Source: Alistipes senegalensis
GTDB lineage: Bacteria; Bacillota; Clostridia; Oscillospirales; Ruminococcaceae
Direction of reading: 5' to 3'
NCBI GenBank assembly: GCA_023665275.1
Contig: JAMPEF010000007.1
Span: 1 to 63,272, forward strand
DNA: 63,272 nucleotides
Shown: positions 17,431-26,898 of the stretch, piece after piece
How the letters are laid out: the number at the start of each line of letters is the position of its first letter
Position numbering within the stretch: the stretch's first letter is position 1
Made by a program: the position numbers and the translations under genes
Notes under the pieces: generated by a model
What the model was told of the DNA's origin: nothing
Seen by the model: the letters and a program-made list of their open reading frames with translations, nothing else
Database searches by the model: none

Positions 17431-18294
17431 TCACTTGCCAAGCATTGTACGGAGTGCAACACCGACATCAAGTTCAAGCTCCGGAATCTCACCAAGAACA
17501 TACATTCTCAAAAATTCCACGTCTAAAGCAGTTACTGCACCATCAACAACTATGTCAGCACTTGCAACCTGTTCACTATTAAGTCTTTCATCGCCGTTGA
17601 TGTATCTTTCAAGAAGAACGACGTCAAATATATCAACTACGCCGTCGCCGTTTATATCGCCGTTAGATACGGGAGTAATATGTAAACCGGCGGGGTCATA
17701 AACAAGGTTGGTATCTCTGAAAATCGGAAACTCTTCAATAATTTTCGGGTCATTATTCTGTATACCCTCGTATATATCATCAGGAAGTTTTATAAATAAC
17801 TGTTCCCAGTACCATTTGTGGTCGCTGTTCTCGTCATAAGCAACAGCAGCACCCATATACTGAATATCGGGATTCATGATAGCTGCCCAATGTCTCGGGG
17901 AGTTCTGCCACTGTAAGAAAGTAGCTTCTACTGTATCCATACCGTTTGCAAGGTTTTCATAAGCACATTCCCACGGAATCATATTATCATTAATAGCAGT
18001 ATCAAAAGTAACTACATTGCCGTCCCATGACGGTCTTTCATGGCTGAACTGGAATATAGATTCTCTTGCACGTATTTGTGCGGAATCATTAAGGAAACTG
18101 ATTGTAAGCAGTGGCTTTAAGCCGGCATCAGTTCTTGCATTGTTGACAAGTATCATAAGTTCATTTGCCATTTCCTTCAAATCCGGCTCATTACTGCCCG
18201 AAGACTTAACCGGAACACTTACACATACTGCCATCATCATCATTGTAACGAACATTGAAATTATTCTCTTAGTATAATTCAATTTGGTTTTCAT
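17431..18294 (-). CDS. Secreted CAP/SCP-domain protein with C-terminal dockerin
   Basis: A 287-residue exported protein. Residues 1-32 are a signal peptide (basic start, then MFVTMMMMAVCVSVPV). A CAP (cysteine-rich secretory/PR-1 type) domain spans about 40-170, with the usual SFLNDSAQIRARE, CAYENLA and SPRHWAAIMNP motifs. From about 211 there is a type I dockerin: a canonical calcium loop DINGDGVVDIFD and a second, weaker one DIVVDGAVTALD. The dockerin implies attachment to a cohesin scaffold, as in cellulosome-forming ruminococci. The start is ATG 18294 after GGAGGTG. The function of bacterial CAP domains is not settled. Confidence 0.9.
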   Translation of the reverse strand: MKTKLNYTKRIISMFVTMMMMAVCVSVPVKSSGSNEPDLKEMANELMILVNNARTDAGLKPLLTISFLNDSAQIRARESIFQFSHERPSWDGNVVTFDTAINDNMIPWECAYENLANGMDTVEATFLQWQNSPRHWAAIMNPDIQYMGAAVAYDENSDHKWYWEQLFIKLPDDIYEGIQNNDPKIIEEFPIFRDTNLVYDPAGLHITPVSNGDINGDGVVDIFDVVLLERYINGDERLNSEQVASADIVVDGAVTALDVEFLRMYVLGEIPELELDVGVALRTMLGK

Positions 18295-18331
18295 AAAACG
18301 CACCTCCGAATTTGTTTTTTAAGTTGTCTAT

Positions 18332-18360
18332 ATTATACTGAATTTTCGCTGAAAAGTAAA
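18332..18360 (-). promoter_or_regulatory. CAP-dockerin promoter
   Basis: TATAAT (18332-18337) with a weak TTTACT at 18355-18360, 17-bp spacer, minus strand. The remainder of the gap to 18508 is AT-rich, with no frame or repeat that I can identify. Confidence 0.5.
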
Positions 18361-18508
18361 GTGTTTTTTTGCGATTTTGGTAATATTTAACAACAAATTT
18401 CGGCATTTTGCACAAACAAAATATTATAGATAGTATAATGTGTTTTTCCTTATCCGTTATTTTATAAAAATTTCCCTTAAAATCCGCAAAAACATCTACT
18501 TAAATGGC

Positions 18509-18543
18509 AAAAAAATCCGGACAGCCTTTTCAGACAGTCCGGA
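18509..18543 (-). terminator. Terminator after the HTH-cupin-synthetase gene
   Basis: TCCGGAC (18516-18522)/GTCCGGA (18537-18543) stem extended by an imperfect inner part, followed on the minus strand by seven T. Confidence 0.9.
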
Positions 18544-18559
18544 ATATAATATTTAATTA

Positions 18560-20866
18560 TCAGCCTTTTAATTCAACACGTCTTATTTTACCACTGATAG
18601 TTTTAGGGAGTTCGTCCCTGAACTCTACTATTCGTGGGTACTTGTAAGGTGCTGTATGTTTCTTTACATAATCCTGAATTTCCTTTTTAAGTTCGTCAGT
18701 TCCTACAGTTCCCTTTGTAAGAACTATAGAAGCCTTTACAACCTGACCACGAACCGGGTCGGGTGCGGCACTTACACCGACTTCAACGACGTATGGCAAT
18801 TCCATGATAACGCTCTCAATTTCAAATGGTCCTATTCTGTAGCCGGAAGATTTTATAACATCGTCTACACGTCCGACGTACCAGAAATAGCCGTCTTCAT
18901 CACGCCATGCAGTATCGCCGGTGTGATACATACCATCATACCATACTTCCTTGGTTTTTTCGGAATCACGGTAATATTCCATGAAAAGTCCGCATGGTGC
19001 TTTTTCGCCGACTTTTATTACGATTTCGCCGGTCTCACCGGTCTTGACGCTGTTTCCGTCGGGGTCAACAATATCAATATCATAGAGAACACTCGGCTTA
19101 CCCATTGAACCAGGTTTAGCGGTCATGCCGACAAAGTTTCCGATAGCAAGGGTTGTTTCGGTCTGTCCGAAGCCCTCCATAAGTTTAATACCGGTAGCCT
19201 TTAAGAACTGATTGTAAACTTCCGGATTGAGTGCCTCACCTGCTACTGTAGCATACTTTATTGAAGAGAGGTCAAATTTAGACAGGTCTTCTTTAATAAA
19301 GAATCTGTACATTGTAGGTGGTGCACAGAAAGTTGTTATATTATACTTCTTGAACATAGGAAGTATTTTATTTGCGTCAAAACGGTTGAAGTCGTAAACG
19401 AATACGCAAGTTTCGCTCATCCACTGACCATACAGCTTACCCCATAAAGCCTTACCCCAGCCAGTATCTGAAATTGTAAGATGTATGCCATTCGGGTCAA
19501 CGTTATGCCAATAACGTGCAGTAATGAAATGTCCGAGTGCATATTTATGGCTATGCATGGCAATTTTAGGATAGCCGGTAGTTCCCGAAGTAAAGAACAT
19601 AAGCATAGGCTCACTGCCGCATGAAAGTATTTCAGGGTCTTCAGGACGTTCAAATACATCACTAAATGAATACATTTCCTTGTCGAAAGAATCCCAGCCA
19701 TCACGCTCACCGTTAGCGACAATTTTCTTTATGTCCATACCACATTCTTCTATAGCGAGTTCTGCCTGATATGCGGCATCATTTTCAGCGGTGCAGACTA
19801 TAGCTTTAACGTCAGCAGCTTTGAAACGATACGTAAAGTCATGCTGTACAAGCTGATGTGTTGCGGGAATGACAATAGCTCCGATTTTATGGAGTGCAAT
19901 TATCGAAAACCAGAACTGATAATGTCTTTTCAGAACAAGCATTACTGTATCGCCTTTTTTTATGCCTTTCGACAGGAAATAATTAGCTGTCATATTGGAA
20001 TATTTTTTAATTTCGGCGAATGTAAATCTTCTTTCCTCCATATCGTCGGAAACATATATTAATGCTGTCTTGTCGGGTGATTTTTCAGCGAGTTTGTCCA
20101 CAATATCGAAACCAAAATTGAAAGTTTCTTCATTAGTGAAAGTTATCTTACTTAATGCACCGTTTTCGTCCGTTTCGGTCTGTACGAACTTATCAATAAC
20201 AGGATTTTCAACGTTTGCGAGGTCAAAATTCGTAACACCAGGGAGTAAAACAGGGTCAAGGTTCTGTAATGCACTATGTGGTTGATTTACGCCGAAAACA
20301 ACAGCATAAAATTTACAATCCTTGCCACCTACTGCCCATTCGTCGTGAGGCTCACCGCTGTCATAGTAGATAGAATCGCCTTCATTGAGAATTTCTTCAT
20401 TGTCACCTATTCTTACTTTCAGCTGACCGCTTACGACAATATCAAGCTCCTGACCTTCATGGGTATGTGGGTGTGGTACTCTGTACTGTTCATCAACGTA
20501 AGGAATCGTAACAAGAAACGGTTCACCGATTTTGTTTCTGAAATTCGGTGCAAGACGCATATATGAAAGACCTTTACGACGTATAATCGGGAGACCGCCC
20601 CCCTTACGTGTTATATCGTAACTATAGATTTTCGGGCTTTCACCTTCCATAAGGTCAGTGATTTCAACGCCTGTAGCGTTGGCGAATTTATAGATAAAAG
20701 TAAAGCTGAAATCTTTAGCACCGCCCTCATAGGCAAGGTACTCATACACAGAAACGCCTGTTTTTTCAGCCATTTCCTCAGAAGTCAGACCTACTGACTC
20801 ACGAACGGCTTTAATTCGTTGTGCTACCTCTCTTATCTTAAATTCGGGATTGACAGAATTGCTCAC
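18560..20866 (-). CDS. HTH-cupin-acyl-CoA synthetase fusion protein
   Basis: A 768-residue three-part protein. Residues about 13-73 are an XRE-type helix-turn-helix (RIKAVRESVGLTSEEMAEKTGVS). Residues about 125-190 are a cupin with a metal-binding pattern (HPHTHEGQE, later GEPHDEW). From about 245 there is a full adenylate-forming enzyme: P-loop FFTSGTTGYPK, GFGQTETT, YHTGDTAWRDEDGYFWYVGR and the C-terminal catalytic Lys in PKTISGKIRR. It would activate a carboxylic acid as acyl-AMP and acyl-CoA while the front half resembles a ligand-sensing repressor. The start is GTG 20866 after AAAGGAG. A single-gene unit. Confidence 0.88.
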   Translation of the reverse strand: MSNSVNPEFKIREVAQRIKAVRESVGLTSEEMAEKTGVSVYEYLAYEGGAKDFSFTFIYKFANATGVEITDLMEGESPKIYSYDITRKGGGLPIIRRKGLSYMRLAPNFRNKIGEPFLVTIPYVDEQYRVPHPHTHEGQELDIVVSGQLKVRIGDNEEILNEGDSIYYDSGEPHDEWAVGGKDCKFYAVVFGVNQPHSALQNLDPVLLPGVTNFDLANVENPVIDKFVQTETDENGALSKITFTNEETFNFGFDIVDKLAEKSPDKTALIYVSDDMEERRFTFAEIKKYSNMTANYFLSKGIKKGDTVMLVLKRHYQFWFSIIALHKIGAIVIPATHQLVQHDFTYRFKAADVKAIVCTAENDAAYQAELAIEECGMDIKKIVANGERDGWDSFDKEMYSFSDVFERPEDPEILSCGSEPMLMFFTSGTTGYPKIAMHSHKYALGHFITARYWHNVDPNGIHLTISDTGWGKALWGKLYGQWMSETCVFVYDFNRFDANKILPMFKKYNITTFCAPPTMYRFFIKEDLSKFDLSSIKYATVAGEALNPEVYNQFLKATGIKLMEGFGQTETTLAIGNFVGMTAKPGSMGKPSVLYDIDIVDPDGNSVKTGETGEIVIKVGEKAPCGLFMEYYRDSEKTKEVWYDGMYHTGDTAWRDEDGYFWYVGRVDDVIKSSGYRIGPFEIESVIMELPYVVEVGVSAAPDPVRGQVVKASIVLTKGTVGTDELKKEIQDYVKKHTAPYKYPRIVEFRDELPKTISGKIRRVELKG

Positions 20867-20909
20867 AGTTAGCCTGCTCCTTTCTTTTAAAATAATTAAA
20901 TTAAGTTTA

Positions 20910-20962
20910 TGCCGGAAAGCCGGCACTTATAAAATTATACCATTAATGTTTTTATTTGTCAA
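20910..20962 (-). promoter_or_regulatory. Promoter and palindrome of the HTH-cupin-synthetase gene
   Basis: TTGACA (20957-20962), 17-bp spacer and TATAAT (20934-20939) on the minus strand. Just downstream lies the palindrome TGCCGG/CCGGCA with a 4-nt middle (20910-20925), overlapping the expected start of transcription. It could be an operator, perhaps autoregulatory, or a 5' hairpin. Confidence 0.75.
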
Positions 20963-21009
20963 TAGATTATGGCTATTTTTTTTGCAGGCTGACTGTGAAA
21001 TTTTTTGGA

Positions 21010-22827
21010 TTAAATAAGTTTTATTTTATAGCATTTCAGCCAGTGGTCAAGCTGTATGAAAAATGCTATAGTCTGTGGCAGATTCATTAACTGTCCGTAC
21101 CATTGTATGTGGTCTTCATGGCGGACGAGTTTTTCAAGTTCGTCACGCTTTACGAGTTCAAATAATATGTTATCCTTTTCTTCAAGGACGGATTTTAATT
21201 TTTCCGTTACGGCGTCAAGGAATGCCGGATTATGTGTTTTCGGGTACGGGGATTTCTTACGCCACAGAACTTTATCCGGTAACCATTCTTTCATTGCCTC
21301 ACGCAACAAACCCTTTTCCCTGCCCTGATAGTCCTTGTATTCCCATGGTACATTATATAAATACTCTGCTATTCTGTAGTCACAGAACGGTACACGGACT
21401 TCAAGTCCGCTGTACATACTCATCCTATCCTTACGGTCAAGAAGAGTTTGCATAAACCAATCAAAATTTAATTGTGTCATTTCACGCATACGGTATTCAA
21501 GCGGACTGTCTGACGGTAATTTCATAGCATAGTTGGCAGTATTCCGGTAAGCACTGTAGACGTATTCTTCAGCGTCTATTTTTTCCGAATAATATTCACT
21601 CAGAAAATTCTTTCTGTAAGCCGTACTCTGTGCCCACGGAAAACCGTCAGTCATTCTTATATCCTTATCCCTGTACCACGGATAACCACCGAAAATTTCG
21701 TCTGCACACTCACCCGACAATGCAACAGTACCATATTTTTTTATTTCACGACAGAATATAAGCAGTGATGCATCAACGTCAGCCATTCCGGGAAGTCCTC
21801 GGGCTTCTGTGGCATCATAGAGGGCGTTGACAAGTTCCGGAGTATCAACCACCGTCCAGTGATGATTAGTTCCAAGATAATCCGCCATACATTGAATATA
21901 TTCAGGGTCACTGTTCGGCTGAAAGTGACTTTTCTGAAAATACTTGTCATTGTCACGGTAATCAATCGAAAACGTATCAAGAATTTTACCGTGTTTTTTC
22001 ATTTCTGTACTGGCAACAGATGATATAAGACTTGAATCAAGTCCGCCCGACAAAAAAGTACATACCGGAACGTCTGATATAAGCTGTCTGCGTATGGAAT
22101 CAATAACGAGTTCCCTGACGTGTTCGGTAGTCTGTTCAAAAGTTTCATTGAGTTCATAGGCTTTAAGCCTCCAGTATTCGTGAAGTTCCAGACCGTCCGC
22201 CGTATAGTATCCACACCAACCGGCTTTTACTTCCTTAATGCCTCTTATTACCGCACATGATGGCGTACGCCCTGGAGCCATGAGAATTAATTCGGATGCT
22301 CCTTGTGAGTCTATTTCATGTGGTACGTCGGGGTGTTGCAGAAGTGCCGGTATTTCTGAGGCAAAAATAAGTTTATTGTTATTCTTATAGTAGAAAAGTG
22401 GCTTTACACCTATGCGGTCACGGGCAAGGAAAAGACTGTGTTTATTTTCGTCATATACCGCAAAGGCATAAATACCATTGAATTTTTCAAGACATTTTTC
22501 ACCCCATTTTATGAAACTTTTCAACACTACTTCTGTATCGGAATGGGTATCAAATTCAAAATCCTTTTCAAGTTCCTTGCGGATTTCGGCGGTGTTGTAA
22601 AGTTCGCCGTTGTATACTATGGTAAATTTTCCGTATGACATAGGCTGTCTGCCGTTCTGAACATCTATGACGGCAAGTCTCGTATGAATAAGGGCGATTT
22701 CTTTAGTAAGTACAATACCTCTCTGGTCTGGTCCTCTGCGGAGAAGTGCGTGTTGCATATTTTCATAGATTTTCATATCTTCACGCATATCTTCCTTAAA
22801 GCTGATAGCTCCGGCAATTCCGCACAT
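21010..22827 (-). CDS. asnB: Asparagine synthase (glutamine-hydrolysing)
   Basis: A 605-residue enzyme that makes asparagine from aspartate, ATP and glutamine. The start at 22827 gives MCGIAG, exposing the catalytic Cys2 of the class II amidotransferase domain; VYNGELYN and SDTEVVL of the glutamine site are present. The synthetase half has the PP-loop SGGLDSS near residue 262 and the GECADEIFGGYPWY motif. AAGGAGG precedes the ATG at a good distance. It is apparently single, with no clear -35 box upstream. An asparagine synthase-like role in cell-wall amidation cannot be excluded, but the domain set is complete. Confidence 0.9.
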   Translation of the reverse strand: MCGIAGAISFKEDMREDMKIYENMQHALLRRGPDQRGIVLTKEIALIHTRLAVIDVQNGRQPMSYGKFTIVYNGELYNTAEIRKELEKDFEFDTHSDTEVVLKSFIKWGEKCLEKFNGIYAFAVYDENKHSLFLARDRIGVKPLFYYKNNNKLIFASEIPALLQHPDVPHEIDSQGASELILMAPGRTPSCAVIRGIKEVKAGWCGYYTADGLELHEYWRLKAYELNETFEQTTEHVRELVIDSIRRQLISDVPVCTFLSGGLDSSLISSVASTEMKKHGKILDTFSIDYRDNDKYFQKSHFQPNSDPEYIQCMADYLGTNHHWTVVDTPELVNALYDATEARGLPGMADVDASLLIFCREIKKYGTVALSGECADEIFGGYPWYRDKDIRMTDGFPWAQSTAYRKNFLSEYYSEKIDAEEYVYSAYRNTANYAMKLPSDSPLEYRMREMTQLNFDWFMQTLLDRKDRMSMYSGLEVRVPFCDYRIAEYLYNVPWEYKDYQGREKGLLREAMKEWLPDKVLWRKKSPYPKTHNPAFLDAVTEKLKSVLEEKDNILFELVKRDELEKLVRHEDHIQWYGQLMNLPQTIAFFIQLDHWLKCYKIKLI

Positions 22828-22910
22828 AAAAAACAACCTCCTTAAATGGTTTGTATATTATATGCTACCGGACAAATTTATGATACGTTTTATTGTAAGT
22901 TATTAAAAAA

Positions 22911-23699
22911 TTATTTAATCGCCTTTAATTCTGCAATTGCAGCATAATGCTGAACTTCAAAATTTTCAGGTGCAATTTCTGAAAGTAAATTTATATGTTC
23001 ACATTCCCATGCAGAAATTTCACTTTCTGTAAGAGATGCTCCAACACCCCGACAGGCTTTCATTCTGCCATTCCAGCTTTTACGGGTAAACGGTACTTTT
23101 AAATAATACTCCTCACGATAAACAAGCCGGAACTTTTCTTTATAGCATTCCGGTATGAATATAGGGTGAATAGTTTCACCTGCTCCACTCCATTCAGGAT
23201 TATATTTCAGGACAAGTTTTTCACTTGCTTCTGCTATTTTATCCTCATACGGCAACCATGCCATAGACAATATCAGAATACTTCCGTTTGGTTTTAATAT
23301 ATTGTAAAGTTCAGGCATAATTTTTTCATGGTCAAAATACCAGAAACATTGACAAGCGGTAATAACATCAAATGAATTACAGGGAAATTTTATATCTTCC
23401 ACTGCCTGTGCGTAATATTTAATATTCATATTTTCTGAAAGTATTCTTGCCTGTTCTATCTGATTTTCAGAAATATCTATACCTGTCCATTCCGCACCGT
23501 AACGGTACATATTTCTTGGAATAACACCCGTTCCAGTACCTAAATCCAATATTTTCTGACCTTTTATGCATAGATTTCTTTCAAGTATACTGTCATAAAA
23601 TTTCTGTGGGTAAATGTCACGGAATTTTGCATAATCTTCTGAAGTTCTTCCGAAATCAAAAGCCTTTCCGCTGTCTATATTTTTATCTTTAATATACAT
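22911..23699 (-). CDS. Class I SAM-dependent methyltransferase
   Basis: A 262-residue soluble methyltransferase of unknown substrate. Motif I ILDLGTGTGVIPRNM, the acidic loop WTGIDIS and the motif IV region FDVITACQCFWYF are clear, followed by LKPNGSILILSM. The N-terminal FGRTSEDYAKFRDIYPQKFY is a pattern common in small-molecule methyltransferases. ATG 23699 follows AGGAGG. It is transcribed in the same direction as nadC but is separated from it by a terminator, so it is probably independent. Confidence 0.85.
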   Translation of the reverse strand: MYIKDKNIDSGKAFDFGRTSEDYAKFRDIYPQKFYDSILERNLCIKGQKILDLGTGTGVIPRNMYRYGAEWTGIDISENQIEQARILSENMNIKYYAQAVEDIKFPCNSFDVITACQCFWYFDHEKIMPELYNILKPNGSILILSMAWLPYEDKIAEASEKLVLKYNPEWSGAGETIHPIFIPECYKEKFRLVYREEYYLKVPFTRKSWNGRMKACRGVGASLTESEISAWECEHINLLSEIAPENFEVQHYAAIAELKAIK

Positions 23700-23736
23700 T
23701 TTTTCCTCCTGTTGTAAATTTAACATACCAAATCCG

Positions 23737-23775
23737 AAAAAGCAGTTTCCGTTATATTGCCGGAAACTGTTTTTT
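23737..23775. terminator. Terminator between nadC and the methyltransferase
   Basis: Perfect 9-bp stem CAGTTTCCG (23743-23751)/CGGAAACTG (23761-23769) with T runs at both ends. It mainly serves the minus-strand nadC transcript. Confidence 0.88.
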
Positions 23776-23779
23776 CAAG

Positions 23780-24619
23780 TTACTTGTTTATTTTCATTGA
23801 TATATCAAAACATTTAACGGAATGTGTCAACGCACCGAGTGAAATTATATCCACACCCGTTTCAGCTACTGAACGGATATTATCAGCGGTGACATTTCCG
23901 GAAGCCTCCAGTAAAGCACGTCCGGCAGTAATCTCAACGGCTTGTTTCATTTCATCATTTGACATATTATCAAGCATGATTATCTCAACTTTATTTTCAA
24001 GTGCCTCTTTGAGTTCGTCGAGTGTACGGACTTCAACTTCAATCTTGACAGTATGACCGATTTTTTCACGGAGTGCAGTAACAGCCGGAGTTATTCCGCC
24101 GTAAGCGTCTATGTGATTATCTTTCAGCATAGCACAATCAGAAAGATTAAATCTGTGATTTTTTCCGCCACCGACTGTCACGGAATATTTCTGCAATGCC
24201 CGCAACCCCGGGAGTGTTTTTCTTGTATCGGTAACAGATGCCTTTGTACCGTCTACTAACTCCACGCACTTATTTGTGGCGGTAGCTATTCCGGACATAT
24301 GCTGTAAAAGATTAAGTGCAGTTCTTTCGCCCTTTAAAAGCGTAAGAGTACTACCATCCATGCGTGCGATAATATCACCCTTGTTAACTTTTGTGCCGTC
24401 TTTTATGAGGATTTCAAAATTAACGTCACCGCCGGCGAGTTCAAAAACACGCTTAGCGACTTCTATTCCGCATACAACGCCGGTATCTTTTGCAACATAA
24501 TAAGCGGAGCTTTTATGTTCTTCCGGAATGAGATTATCCGCCGACGCATCGATATAATTTATATCTTCCATTAAAGCAGTTGTAATTATATTATCAACAT
24601 AACACTGTAATAATTTCAT
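23780..24619 (-). CDS. nadC: Nicotinate-nucleotide pyrophosphorylase (quinolinate phosphoribosyltransferase)
   Basis: A 279-residue type II phosphoribosyltransferase turning quinolinate and PRPP into nicotinate mononucleotide. Motifs include ALMEDINYIDASADNLIP, RTALNLLQHMSGIAT, VTDTRKTLPGLR, KYSVTVGGGKNHR, LKDNHID and the C-terminal ISLGALTHSVKCFDISMKI. Length matches the family. It is the last gene of the nadB-vanY-like-nadC group, 27 bp from its neighbour, with GAAAGGA before ATG, and ends at a strong terminator. Confidence 0.95.
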   Translation of the reverse strand: MKLLQCYVDNIITTALMEDINYIDASADNLIPEEHKSSAYYVAKDTGVVCGIEVAKRVFELAGGDVNFEILIKDGTKVNKGDIIARMDGSTLTLLKGERTALNLLQHMSGIATATNKCVELVDGTKASVTDTRKTLPGLRALQKYSVTVGGGKNHRFNLSDCAMLKDNHIDAYGGITPAVTALREKIGHTVKIEVEVRTLDELKEALENKVEIIMLDNMSNDEMKQAVEITAGRALLEASGNVTADNIRSVAETGVDIISLGALTHSVKCFDISMKINK

Positions 24620-24646
24620 TTTTCAATTCCTTTCATAAATTTATTT

Positions 24647-25171
24647 TTAGTCAATATCTAAATATTCCTCTAAAGTAAGCCCTGAACAATAAATTTTCCT
24701 TGCCGTTTCCGTTCCGACATAACGCACGTGCCACGGTTCGTATTTATAGCCTGTGATATGCTGTTTGTCTTTCGGATAACGGATTATAAAGCCGTATTTC
24801 CATGAATTTTCCGCAAGCCATAAAGCCTCCGGTGTACCCTCAAATGAATCGTCAGCACTGTTGACATCTATTGCCATTCCCGTCTGATGTTCGGAATGTC
24901 CGGCACGGGCTGAAAAAGTATCCGTCACTTCCTGACCGTATACCGAAACATAATTATTATATAATTCATTCTGATAGTCATATGAACGGAATCCGGAATA
25001 TATACAAAGACATATACCGTCTTTTCCTGCACAACATGACATTTTCCGGAACGCTCTTAGCGTATCAGCAGTAAGACTTTTCGGGTTATAGTGCGCCGGC
25101 AACGGATAATTTTTATTTACAATAAGAATATTATTTATATAAGTAACGCCGTTTCTATTGCATATCTGCAT
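24647..25171 (-). CDS. VanY-type D,D-carboxypeptidase-like protein without signal peptide
   Basis: A 174-residue protein of the M15B/VanY fold. The zinc-site motifs are present: SGFRSYDYQNELY, SEHQTGMAIDV (the HxxxxxxD pattern) and the late EPWHVRYVG. These enzymes trim D-Ala from peptidoglycan stems. No signal peptide or membrane anchor is visible at the N-terminus, so it may be cytoplasmic or exported by another route. ATG 25171 follows AGAGGTGAT; the upstream GTG overlaps that site. It sits between nadB and nadC with short gaps, so it is co-transcribed with NAD genes, an unexpected pairing. Confidence 0.85.
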   Translation of the reverse strand: MQICNRNGVTYINNILIVNKNYPLPAHYNPKSLTADTLRAFRKMSCCAGKDGICLCIYSGFRSYDYQNELYNNYVSVYGQEVTDTFSARAGHSEHQTGMAIDVNSADDSFEGTPEALWLAENSWKYGFIIRYPKDKQHITGYKYEPWHVRYVGTETARKIYCSGLTLEEYLDID

Positions 25172-25226
25172 ATATATCACCTCTTATGTTATATATATTC
25201 AGATATTATATGCATTGTGAGATATT

Positions 25227-26681
25227 TTACTGCATTACTTCACCAAGGATTATATATGCCACTGTAACTATCGATTTTGCAAGAATATAGTCTGTGTCAA
25301 CAACATATCCGGCATTAAGAAGAGTATCACGCATTTCTTTTATGCGTTTAAATCCCTCTGTAGCCTCTTTCTTGTCGGGAATGACAAAATGACTTCTCTG
25401 CATTATACGACGTGTTTCAGTACGGAAACCTTTCGGCATATGTTCTCCGTCAAGATGTGCGTCAAATTCAGCCGTTTCAAATTCTGTCGGAACGCTTTCA
25501 AGTCTTGACTTTATACATTCAGTGGCATGACGTGAGAATACAAGTGCTTCCAGAAGTGAATTACTTGCAAGACGGTTGCTACCGTGTACGCCCGTATGCG
25601 AACACTCACCGCAAGCAAAAAGATTACGGAGGCTTGTTTCAGCATTATTGTCAACGTCTATACCGCCCATCAGGTAATGCTGACATGGAAAAATCGGTAC
25701 TGGTTCTTTTGTGAGGTCAAAACCCTGTTTTAATAAGTTTTCGTAAATCATAGGGAAACGCTTTTTAAGAAAATCGCTGTCCTTATAACTTATATCAAGG
25801 AAAAACTCCGTTGAGTTCTGTTTTCTTGATTCAAGTACTATAGCATGGGAAACAACATCTCTTGGTGCTAATTCAAGTCTTTCGTCGTAATTCTGCATGA
25901 AACGCTCTTTTTTGCAGTTCAGGAGATACGCCCCCTCACCACGTACAGCCTCGGAAATAAGGAAACACTCACGTGTTGCCCTGTTATTGAAAGCTGTCGG
26001 GTGGAACTGTACATAGCTTAAGTTTTTGATTTTCGCACCCATTTCATAGGCGAATGTGATGCCATCGCCGGTAGCTATAGCGGAATTTGTTGTAAATTCG
26101 TAAACACGACCGATACCACCGGTGGCAAGTATCATGAAATGACAATTATATATTTGATAGCCGTTATCATTTTTCATGAATGCCGAATAGCCGGTTGATG
26201 TCTTTTTAGTACCGCATATGATTGTATTTTCAAGTATTGTAACATTTTCGAGTTTCTGAACATTCTTTAGTAATGTAGAGGTTATTTCCTTGCCGGTAGC
26301 GTCGGCATGGTGGAAGATACGGTGGTGACTGTGTCCGCCCTCAAGTGTACGGTGATATGTTCCGTCGGGATTCTTGTCGAAATCCACACCAAGTTCTATA
26401 ATATGCTGTAAATCCTGTGCAGCTTCGCTTACGAGGGTATGAACAGCATCAACATTATTCTTGAATCCACCTGCTATTAGTGTATCGTTCTGGTGATACT
26501 GGATATTGTCTGTAGGAGAGTTGTAAACTCCTGCTATACCTCCCTGTGCAAGTGAAGAGTTACAGAGACTCAATTCACGCTTGCACACGATAAGCACACG
26601 CAAAGACGACGGCAGATTTATTGCCGCATAAAGACCAGCCGCACCACAGCCGGCTATAATTACATCATAATTAAAATCCAT
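25227..26681 (-). CDS. nadB: L-aspartate oxidase
   Basis: A 484-residue flavoenzyme making iminoaspartate for quinolinate synthesis. The FAD-binding GCGAAGLYAA is near residue 11; SSLAQGGIAG, EGGHSHHRIFHHADATG, VQFHPTAF and the HYLMGGIDVD and GVHGSNRLASNSLLEALVF signatures of the fumarate reductase/aspartate oxidase family are all present. It is about 50 residues shorter than the E. coli enzyme, mostly at the C-terminal helical end. No nadA lies in the window. It is the first gene of the nad group, behind a near-consensus promoter. Confidence 0.94.
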   Translation of the reverse strand: MDFNYDVIIAGCGAAGLYAAINLPSSLRVLIVCKRELSLCNSSLAQGGIAGVYNSPTDNIQYHQNDTLIAGGFKNNVDAVHTLVSEAAQDLQHIIELGVDFDKNPDGTYHRTLEGGHSHHRIFHHADATGKEITSTLLKNVQKLENVTILENTIICGTKKTSTGYSAFMKNDNGYQIYNCHFMILATGGIGRVYEFTTNSAIATGDGITFAYEMGAKIKNLSYVQFHPTAFNNRATRECFLISEAVRGEGAYLLNCKKERFMQNYDERLELAPRDVVSHAIVLESRKQNSTEFFLDISYKDSDFLKKRFPMIYENLLKQGFDLTKEPVPIFPCQHYLMGGIDVDNNAETSLRNLFACGECSHTGVHGSNRLASNSLLEALVFSRHATECIKSRLESVPTEFETAEFDAHLDGEHMPKGFRTETRRIMQRSHFVIPDKKEATEGFKRIKEMRDTLLNAGYVVDTDYILAKSIVTVAYIILGEVMQ

Positions 26682-26720
26682 GTTTCAGCACGTCCTTTTA
26701 AAAAAATATGGTACTTAAAT

Positions 26721-26749
26721 ATTATATCACAAAATTTTCATTATGTCAC
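26721..26749 (-). promoter_or_regulatory. nadB promoter
   Basis: GTGACA (26744-26749), 17-bp spacer, TATAAT (26721-26726), minus strand. Confidence 0.7.
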
Positions 26750-26836
26750 TACTTATTGAAATATTTTTCCGGAATTTGCAGTGACTTAAAAAGCAAACCG
26801 AAAAATTTTAAATTAAAAATTTTAATATATTATCTG

Positions 26837-26865
26837 TAGACAGCAGACTATACATATTATATAAT
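26837..26865 (+). promoter_or_regulatory. Promoter of the uvrC-holB-queH operon
   Basis: TAGACA (26837-26842), 17-bp spacer, TATAAT (26860-26865), plus strand. It precedes a run of closely spaced genes reaching to 34106 with no terminator that I can see. Confidence 0.7.
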
Positions 26866-26898
26866 ATATATACCAGAATAAAAACAGGAGGAATATTT

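Noticed and set aside
18354..18500. A further gene in the AT-rich gap between the CAP-dockerin and synthetase genes
   Set aside because: No frame of useful length or ribosome site on either strand.
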